A stretch of 21,222 bases of DNA, from contig JBJXFY010000001.1 in assembly GCA_046155815.1 (NCBI GenBank), forward strand, positions 1-21,222, read 5' to 3'. Below are positions 15,773 to 21,222 of this stretch, piece after piece (position 1 is the stretch's first letter; every line of letters begins with the position of its first letter). Source of the stretch: JBJXFY01 sp046155815. Its GTDB lineage: Bacteria; Verrucomicrobiota; Verrucomicrobiia; Limisphaerales; CAIMTB01. The notes under the pieces are model-generated. The model saw only the letters and a list, made by a program, of their open reading frames with translations, had not been told where the DNA came from and did no database searches. Made by a program: the position numbers and the translations under genes.

Positions 15773-15835
15773 TGAATCGGCTTCCGCCGCCGGCGCAAGC
15801 CGGCCGGAGCGCCGGCCTCCGGCCCGGTGAATCGG
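15773..15835. mobile_element. GC-rich hairpin unit flanked by an 8-bp direct repeat
   Basis: TGAATCGG occurs at 15773-15780 and again at 15828-15835, exactly flanking a 47-nt unit (15781-15827). The unit holds a hairpin with 8-bp stem GGCCGGAG (15802-15809) and CTCCGGCC (15817-15824) around a 7-nt loop. A short palindromic unit between identical 8-bp repeats resembles a REP- or MITE-like insertion with target-site duplication. It carries no coding sequence. It could instead be a terminator of the upstream delta-60 gene with a coincidental repeat. Confidence 0.4.
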
Positions 15836-15944
15836 AGCCGGGGTCACCGTGTGCTGGACCGAAAGCCGGGTCTCCGCAGATCGGGAACTCTTGCGCCGGC
15901 CAGTGTCCTGCCGAGCGTTTCCTGTCACGCCCGCCCACCGCGCG

Positions 15945-18593
15945 TTACGGCGAGACCAGCCGGTACCCGGCGTGCGTCGCGGGCACCGCCGGATCCTGCA
16001 AGGTTACGACGGTCCCGTCGCCCGGCAGGGTCGCGAGGTCGGTCCAGGCCGCGAAATCCTGCGTGCGCTGGAAGCGGTAGCTCCGGCCCGCCGCGAGCGT
16101 GGCCTGCGCGGTGAAGACGCCGCCCGCCAGCGCCGGGGTCGTAAGGCGCGGTCCGGTGACAGTGGACAGCTTCCAGACCGGCCGCGGGAAGGCCTCGTCC
16201 AGCGCGCGGAAGGTGCCGCCCACCCACAGCGTTTCGCCCTCCAGAAACAGGCTGGCCTCGATTGCAAACGGGTAGGTAATGGACTCGATGGGCGGCTCGA
16301 ACTCGGCATCCACCGCGCCGTCGGGCCGCAGGCGCGCGAGACCGCGAGCCGGCCGGCCGTCGAGCAGGTCGAAGCTGCCGGCCACGTAGATGCGCTGCTG
16401 CGCATCCACCGCCAGCGCGAGCACGCCGGGGCGCTCAAGCCGGCCGGGCGTGTTGCCGAACACCGGCGGCCGGAAGCCGGCATCCACGGCGCCGTTCGTG
16501 CTGAGCCGCGCGAGCAGCGCGGTGTCCGGCAGCCCGCCGAGGTTGGTGAACGTGCCGCCCACCAGCACGCGGCCGTCCGGCAGTTCCGCCGTAGTAAAAA
16601 GGTCGCCTCCGCCGAACAGGGTCAGTCTCACCCGGATGGATTCGCCGGTCTTGGGGTTGCGTACCAGCAGAAGCGAAGCACCCAGCGGCGGCATCTCGCG
16701 CAGCGACGGCGAGGCAAATCCCGACAAAGGAGCGAGGTCCGCGCCCAGCTTCAGCACGCGCTGGCGGCCGGCCGTGTCCACATGCACGCCGATGAAGCGG
16801 CCTTCGCGCCCGGGAAAGAGCCGCAGCCAGCCGGTAGCCGCCTGCGCGCGGTCGTCTTGGGCCGGGTCGTACGAGAAGGTCGTGAGACCCTGGGTCAACG
16901 CCGCCGGCGGTGTGAACGTCTCGTCACGACGACCGTCCGGCCGCACGCGCACCACCAGGCCGTCGCCGTCTGCCGCCGTTTGGGCGGACACGCAGGTGAG
17001 AAATAGGCCGCCGGATGTGTCCGGCACCATGGAGTCGGCCTCGGTGAGCCACGCATTGGTCCGTGAGTCGGATACGAACCATGCCGGATCCCGCGTGCCG
17101 TCCGGCCGCAGGCGGCCCAGCACGGTGAAGGGGCGTGCGAACAGATCCTGAGCCGCAGCCTCGTCGTGGAACATGGCGAAGTACGCTGCCCCGCCATCGG
17201 ACAGACGGATCACGGACGGTTGTCGCCAGGACAAGGGGTCCGGCGAGGCGTGCCCGCTGCCATGCCAAGCCAGCAGGTCGGGTTGATGTGTTGCCAACCC
17301 GCCAGTTCCACCCGCGAACCGCGCCAGGACAGGTTGAGCCGCCGCGTCGGCGCGGGTGAACTGGCCGGCCACAACCACGTCTCCGCCGCCGAGCGCGGCG
17401 AAGCCCGTGGGCGCCCGCGAAGTGCCGGTAGAGGCAAGGTTGGTGAGGGTCTGGAGCGGCGTTCCGACCGCGTCGTATAAGGTCAGGCCGCCGTTGCCGG
17501 GCAGGAGGTAGCGTCCGTCCGGCAGGAGCCTCGCCCCGCCGTTGAATCCGGGAGTTGACGCTGTAAATGCGGGATCAAGCTGGCCGTGCGCGGTGAACTT
17601 CCGCAGTCCCCCCGCATCCATCGTGATGCTGCCATCGGGCAGCAGCGCCAAGGAGGAAGGGACGCCCCAGATATTGGCTTCCTTCCGCGTCACAGCGCCA
17701 AAATCCGGGTCCATCCCGCCATCGGGCAGCAGCCTCAACAGCAACCTCTGGTAAGGCTCCGGCAGATCTCCGGCCAGCAGAAGCTTTCCGTCCGGCTGCA
17801 GGGTTTGGGCCGAAACAGAGCCGCCCAGGCGTGACCACGGGATTCCCGGCTTGAAACTTTCGTCCATGGTCCCGTCTGGCAGGAGTCGGGCTACGTTGAG
17901 CGCAGCCTTGCCGTTGATCTCTTCAAACCAACCTGCGACGAGTATCCGTCCCGCGGGGTCCACCAGCGGCTTCGCATACAACCTCGAATACGGCGGGGTG
18001 GCGCTGATCGTTGGCGGCGTAAATGAGGGATCCGGCGTGCCGTCGTCCAGCAGCCGCACCACGCTGGCTGCGACGGACGCGAATGCAGCCGGATCTGGAT
18101 CGTGATGGCCCACCCCGGGACCAACGGCGACCAAAGTGCGACCTGCGGCGTCCCGGACGAGCGAGTTCGGGTAGCCGAGCGTAGTGAAGACGTGCCACGA
18201 CGGATCTGGCCGCCCGTCCGCAAGCAGCCGGACAATCATCGAGGCCCTGGGCCGCTCTACCCCGATAAGCACGCGTCCGTCCGGCTGCTCCAGAAGGCAT
18301 AGAACCCATGGGCCAAAGGCTACTGTTCCTGGCGCGAAGCTTGGATCCCGACGGCCATCCGCCAGCCGCACGCGTACCGGCAGGCCGACCGGCTCGCTGT
18401 TCAACCAGTCGCCGCCAGAGCCCGAGATCCATAGACCGTCTTCACGGGCTGGATAAACCTGATGCGGCCAACCGTAGAGAATGCCGGCATCCGCCCCTTC
18501 CCATAGGCGCGGGGCGCGAAAGTCTGTGGCAGGCGCGGCAAGAGGCAGTCCAGCCACGACGGCCAGGCCGGCAACACGAAGCATGAGGTTCAT
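15945..18593 (-). CDS. Exported delta-60 repeat protein
   Basis: This is an 882-residue secreted protein. The N-terminus MNLMLRVAGLAVVAGLPLAAPA is a clear signal peptide. The rest is a chain of beta-propeller-like delta-60 repeats; at least ten units of the form RL-x-x-DG-x-x-D-x-x-F can be counted, such as ARLLPDGTMDESF, LRLLPDGGMDPDF, GRLRPDGTRDPAW and ARLRPDGAVDAEF. Each is accompanied by a DGR-LVGG-type strand, for example ELPDGRVLVGGTF. The last 65 residues (LAAGRSYRFQRTQDFAAWTD to YRLVSP) form a C-terminal module common on Verrucomicrobial exported proteins. No enzyme motif is seen; a surface or binding role is likely but unproven. ATG 18593 is preferred because it starts the signal peptide; GTG 18605 adds four residues. 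Confidence 0.85.
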   Translation of the reverse strand: MNLMLRVAGLAVVAGLPLAAPATDFRAPRLWEGADAGILYGWPHQVYPAREDGLWISGSGGDWLNSEPVGLPVRVRLADGRRDPSFAPGTVAFGPWVLCLLEQPDGRVLIGVERPRASMIVRLLADGRPDPSWHVFTTLGYPNSLVRDAAGRTLVAVGPGVGHHDPDPAAFASVAASVVRLLDDGTPDPSFTPPTISATPPYSRLYAKPLVDPAGRILVAGWFEEINGKAALNVARLLPDGTMDESFKPGIPWSRLGGSVSAQTLQPDGKLLLAGDLPEPYQRLLLRLLPDGGMDPDFGAVTRKEANIWGVPSSLALLPDGSITMDAGGLRKFTAHGQLDPAFTASTPGFNGGARLLPDGRYLLPGNGGLTLYDAVGTPLQTLTNLASTGTSRAPTGFAALGGGDVVVAGQFTRADAAAQPVLARFAGGTGGLATHQPDLLAWHGSGHASPDPLSWRQPSVIRLSDGGAAYFAMFHDEAAAQDLFARPFTVLGRLRPDGTRDPAWFVSDSRTNAWLTEADSMVPDTSGGLFLTCVSAQTAADGDGLVVRVRPDGRRDETFTPPAALTQGLTTFSYDPAQDDRAQAATGWLRLFPGREGRFIGVHVDTAGRQRVLKLGADLAPLSGFASPSLREMPPLGASLLLVRNPKTGESIRVRLTLFGGGDLFTTAELPDGRVLVGGTFTNLGGLPDTALLARLSTNGAVDAGFRPPVFGNTPGRLERPGVLALAVDAQQRIYVAGSFDLLDGRPARGLARLRPDGAVDAEFEPPIESITYPFAIEASLFLEGETLWVGGTFRALDEAFPRPVWKLSTVTGPRLTTPALAGGVFTAQATLAAGRSYRFQRTQDFAAWTDLATLPGDGTVVTLQDPAVPATHAGYRLVSP

Positions 18594-18673
18594 TACAAAA
18601 CGCACGTCTGGGTGGCGGACGGCCCGACATCATGCCACGGAGCCCTTCAACCGTCATCCGGAGGTTTAGGAAC

Positions 18674-18693
18674 GGTACAGGCCAACCTGTCCC
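18674..18693. promoter_or_regulatory. Inverted repeat in the divergent delta-60/dehydrogenase-like promoter region
   Basis: GGTACAGG (18674-18681) and CCTGTCCC (18686-18693) match as an inverted repeat at 7 of 8 positions around a 4-nt spacer. It lies in the 147-nt gap between two divergently transcribed exported-protein genes, 48 nt before the plus-strand start. The size and symmetry suit an operator for a dimeric regulator. No -35/-10 pair was recognised. Confidence 0.3.
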
Positions 18694-18740
18694 CGGACGC
18701 ACGGTTGCGCGCCGCGCCGTCGCACCGCTAGCCTTCCGCC

Positions 18741-21222
18741 ATGTTTTCTCCCTTTCGCTTCCTCGCCGCCGCCGCGCTGCTGGCGGCCCCCGGCCTGCCC
18801 GCCGCCGAGCCGCCCGCGGGCGAGCTGCCCAAGGACGCCGCCGGCCGCGCGCTGAACCTCGACTTCGAGGCCGGCGACCTGCGCGACTGGGATGCCGAGG
18901 GCGACGCCTTCGCCCAGATGCCCGTCAAGGGCGACACCGTCCGCGCCCGCCGGCCGGACACCTTCAGCGGCCACCAGGGCGACTTCTGGATCGGCTCCTA
19001 CGAGCGCCGCGGCGACGGCCTGACGGGCAAGCTGGAGTCCGTCGAGTTCAAGGTCGCGCAGCCGTGGGCGAGCTTCCTCGTGGCCGGCGGCGCGCACGCC
19101 GGCACGCGCGTCGAGCTGGTGGACGCGGACACGGGCACGGCCTTCTTCAAGGCCAGCGGCTACGACCAGGAGCCGCTCCGGCCGGTGGTCGTGGACCTGA
19201 AGGACAAGGTCGGGAAGGAAATCTACCTCCGGCTCGTGGACGAGGAGACGGGCGGGTGGGGGCACGTGAACTTCGACAACTTCCGCCTGCACGCGCAGCG
19301 CCCGCAGTTTGCGAACGAGCTGAAGCCCGCCGAGGCGCAGGCCGCCGCGGAGCCGGTGGCGGATGTCGTGCCTTTCGCCGGGCTGTCGCCGGCCGAGGCG
19401 GCGAAGGCCATCGCGCTGCCGCCGAACTTCACCGCCCACGTCTTCGCCGCCGAGCCTGACGTCGTGCAGCCCATCGCCTTCGCGCTCGACCCCCGCGGCC
19501 GCGTCTGGGTGGCCGAGGGCCGCACGTACCCCAAGCGGAAGTCGCATCCGCCGAAGGAGCCGCTCACGCCCCCGGCCGCCGGGCAGGCCGGCTGGACGCC
19601 CACGCCCGCCCACCACGCCGACATCCTCGGCGGCGACGACCGCATCCTCGTGCTCGAGGACACGGACGGCGACCACCGCTTCGACAAGAAGACGGTGTTC
19701 CTTGAGAACGTGAACCTGATCAGCGGGCTGGAAGTAGGGTTTGGCGGCCTCTGGATCGGGGCCGCTCCCTACCTGATGTTCGTTCCGGTGAGTGACTGGA
19801 ATGATCCCAAGCCGGCCGGTGACCCGCGGATTCTGCTCGATGGCTGGGACTACGCCGCGGACACGCACGAGACGCTGAACACCTTCACCTGGGGGCCGGA
19901 CGGCTGGCTGTACGGCTGCCACGGCGTGTTCTGCCCGTCGCATGTCGGCACGCCCGGCACGCCGATGGAGCGGCGCCAGCGGGTGGACTGCGCGGTGTGG
20001 CGGTACCATCCGGTGCGGCATGAGTTCGAGGTCTTTTCCGAGGGCACCAGCAACCCGTGGGGCATTGACTTCGACCAGCACGGGCAGCTTTTCCTCGAGG
20101 CCTGCGTCATCCCGCACTTCTGGCACATGATCCAGGGCGCGCGCTACCAGCGGCAGGGCGGGCAGCATTTCTCGATCAGCCTGGAGGAGAAGGAACGCGT
20201 GCAGCGCTACCTGCCGAAGGACGCGCCACGCTACTTGAATCCCTTCATCTACGCGGACATCCAGACCCACGGCGACCACGTCCACTACGCCGGCAGCAAG
20301 GGGCCGCATGCGGCCAACGGCCGCTCGGACGCCGCCGGCGGCGGGCACGCGCACGCGGGGCTGATGGTCTATCTCGGCGGCGCCTGGCCCGCGCGGTACC
20401 ACAACCAGATCTTCATCGGGAACATCCACGGTCAGCGGCTGAACATGGACCTCGCGCTGCGCCGCGGCTCGGGCTTCGTGGGCACGCACGGGCCGGACTT
20501 CCTGAACTTCAACGACACCTGGAGCCAGTCCATCAACCATCGCTACGACCAGGACGGCTCGATGTATGTCATTGACTGGTACGACAAGAACCAGTGCCAC
20601 CACAACCGCGAGGACGGTCACGACCGCGGCAACGGGCGCGTCTTCAAGATCGTGTACGGCCGCTCACCGGCCACCAAGGTCAACCTCGCGGAGAAGAGTG
20701 ATTCGGAACTCACCGGCCTGCTCACTCACTCGAATCACTGGTACTCACGCACGGCGACCCGACTCCTGCAGGAACGCGCCGCCGCCGGCAAGGCCGACCT
20801 CTCCCTGGTGACCAGGCTCAAGGCCGGCCTGCGCGAGGGGCCGACGCCCGACCGCCTCCGCGCGCTCTGGGCACTGCACGCCCTGGCGCCGAACGACGAG
20901 GCGCTCACGCTTCTCGGGCTGCTGCGCGACCCGGACGAATACCTGCGCGCGTGGGCGGTCCAGTTGCTCGCCGAGCGGCGGAATCCCTCGCCCGCGGCGC
21001 TGGTCGAGTTCACCCGCCTGGCGCGGGAGGATGACTCGCAGTTCGTGCGGCTCTACCTCGCCGCCGCCATGCAGCGCACGCCTGTCGAACAGCGCGCGCC
21101 GGTGCTGGCGGCGCTGATGAGCCACCCGGAGGACGCCGCGGACCACAACCTGCCGCTGATGTACTGGTACGCGCTCGAGCCGGTCGTCGGCGCGCAGCCG
21201 GAGCTGGCCCTGAAGCTCATCG
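18741..21222 (+). CDS. Exported PVC-type dehydrogenase-like protein with HEAT-like repeats (3' end outside window)
   Basis: The first 827 residues are visible and the frame is open at the right edge. A signal peptide (FRFLAAAALLAAPGLPAAEP) is followed by a beta-rich domain at about 38-184, from LNLDFEAGDLRDW to HVNFDNFRL, resembling a sugar-binding jelly roll. From about residue 228 (LPPNFTAHVFAAEPDVVQPI) to about 640 (NQCHHNREDGHDRGNGRVFKI) it matches the PVC 'putative membrane-bound dehydrogenase' domain (TIGR02604 type), a beta-propeller related to soluble sugar dehydrogenases. After that, helical repeats such as RLRALWALHAL and YLRAWAVQLLAE look like HEAT repeats. Family members usually end in a haem-binding CxxCH domain, which would lie beyond the window; no CxxCH is seen in the visible part. 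ATG 18741 starts the signal peptide. The protein probably acts in the periplasm on carbohydrates. Confidence 0.87.
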   Translation, partial: MFSPFRFLAAAALLAAPGLPAAEPPAGELPKDAAGRALNLDFEAGDLRDWDAEGDAFAQMPVKGDTVRARRPDTFSGHQGDFWIGSYERRGDGLTGKLESVEFKVAQPWASFLVAGGAHAGTRVELVDADTGTAFFKASGYDQEPLRPVVVDLKDKVGKEIYLRLVDEETGGWGHVNFDNFRLHAQRPQFANELKPAEAQAAAEPVADVVPFAGLSPAEAAKAIALPPNFTAHVFAAEPDVVQPIAFALDPRGRVWVAEGRTYPKRKSHPPKEPLTPPAAGQAGWTPTPAHHADILGGDDRILVLEDTDGDHRFDKKTVFLENVNLISGLEVGFGGLWIGAAPYLMFVPVSDWNDPKPAGDPRILLDGWDYAADTHETLNTFTWGPDGWLYGCHGVFCPSHVGTPGTPMERRQRVDCAVWRYHPVRHEFEVFSEGTSNPWGIDFDQHGQLFLEACVIPHFWHMIQGARYQRQGGQHFSISLEEKERVQRYLPKDAPRYLNPFIYADIQTHGDHVHYAGSKGPHAANGRSDAAGGGHAHAGLMVYLGGAWPARYHNQIFIGNIHGQRLNMDLALRRGSGFVGTHGPDFLNFNDTWSQSINHRYDQDGSMYVIDWYDKNQCHHNREDGHDRGNGRVFKIVYGRSPATKVNLAEKSDSELTGLLTHSNHWYSRTATRLLQERAAAGKADLSLVTRLKAGLREGPTPDRLRALWALHALAPNDEALTLLGLLRDPDEYLRAWAVQLLAERRNPSPAALVEFTRLAREDDSQFVRLYLAAAMQRTPVEQRAPVLAALMSHPEDAADHNLPLMYWYALEPVVGAQPELALKLI

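Noticed and set aside
15849..17151. Overlapping plus-strand open frames opposite the delta-60 gene
   Set aside because: They have no family motifs, whereas the minus strand shows a signal peptide and at least ten regular repeats.
15945..18593. DNA-level tandem repeats suggested by the recurring protein motif
   Set aside because: The repeats are degenerate protein repeats of the delta-60 type; the DNA units are not similar enough to be tandem repeats or a CRISPR array.

Overview
The window is high-GC DNA (roughly 70% by eye) from a bacterium that most resembles a Verrucomicrobiota member, or at least the PVC superphylum. The evidence is a delta-60-repeat secreted protein ending in a 'YRFQRTQDFAAWTDL' module typical of Verrucomicrobial exported proteins, a large secreted PVC-type dehydrogenase-like protein followed by HEAT-like repeats, a Gfo/Idh/MocA oxidoreductase in a sugar-type operon, and squalene-hopene cyclase. 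The phylum call comes from remembered family distributions, not a search. Almost no gene start has a Shine-Dalgarno motif, so several starts were set by homology, signal peptides or gene overlap.

Layout. Positions 1-3984 (+) hold a compact four-gene run: a Gfo/Idh/MocA oxidoreductase (5' end outside the window), a PIG-L zinc deacetylase, a secreted TIM-barrel-like protein of the DUF4832 type, and a NagB-like isomerase/deaminase homologue. The last three are separated by an ATGA overlap and by 11 nt. The set suggests processing of an N-acetylated amino sugar or similar glycoside, but the substrate is unknown and the NagB-like protein has an altered catalytic motif. Positions 4122-5078 (-) encode a CobW/COG0523 metal GTPase, divergent from a ClcB-like CLC chloride transporter with a C-terminal CBS pair (5289-7028, +).

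From 7125 to 18593 everything runs on the minus strand. In transcription order (descending coordinates) the genes are: a delta-60-repeat exported protein; a lipoprotein alpha/beta hydrolase; a DUF2071/YqjF-like protein; the SWI2/SNF2 ATPase RapA, which recycles RNA polymerase; a TolC-family outer-membrane protein; and squalene-hopene cyclase. At 18741 a divergent plus-strand gene begins and runs off the right edge. It encodes the exported PVC-type dehydrogenase-like protein.

The most unusual non-coding content is a set of intergenic palindromes. Three (768-831, 5146-5199, 10937-11019) are 54-83 nt imperfect inverted repeats built of short 6-7 nt units. A fourth (15781-15827) is a GC-rich hairpin unit flanked by an exact 8-bp direct repeat that looks like a target-site duplication. 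No tRNA, rRNA, CRISPR array, transposase, phage gene or recognisable defence system was seen.
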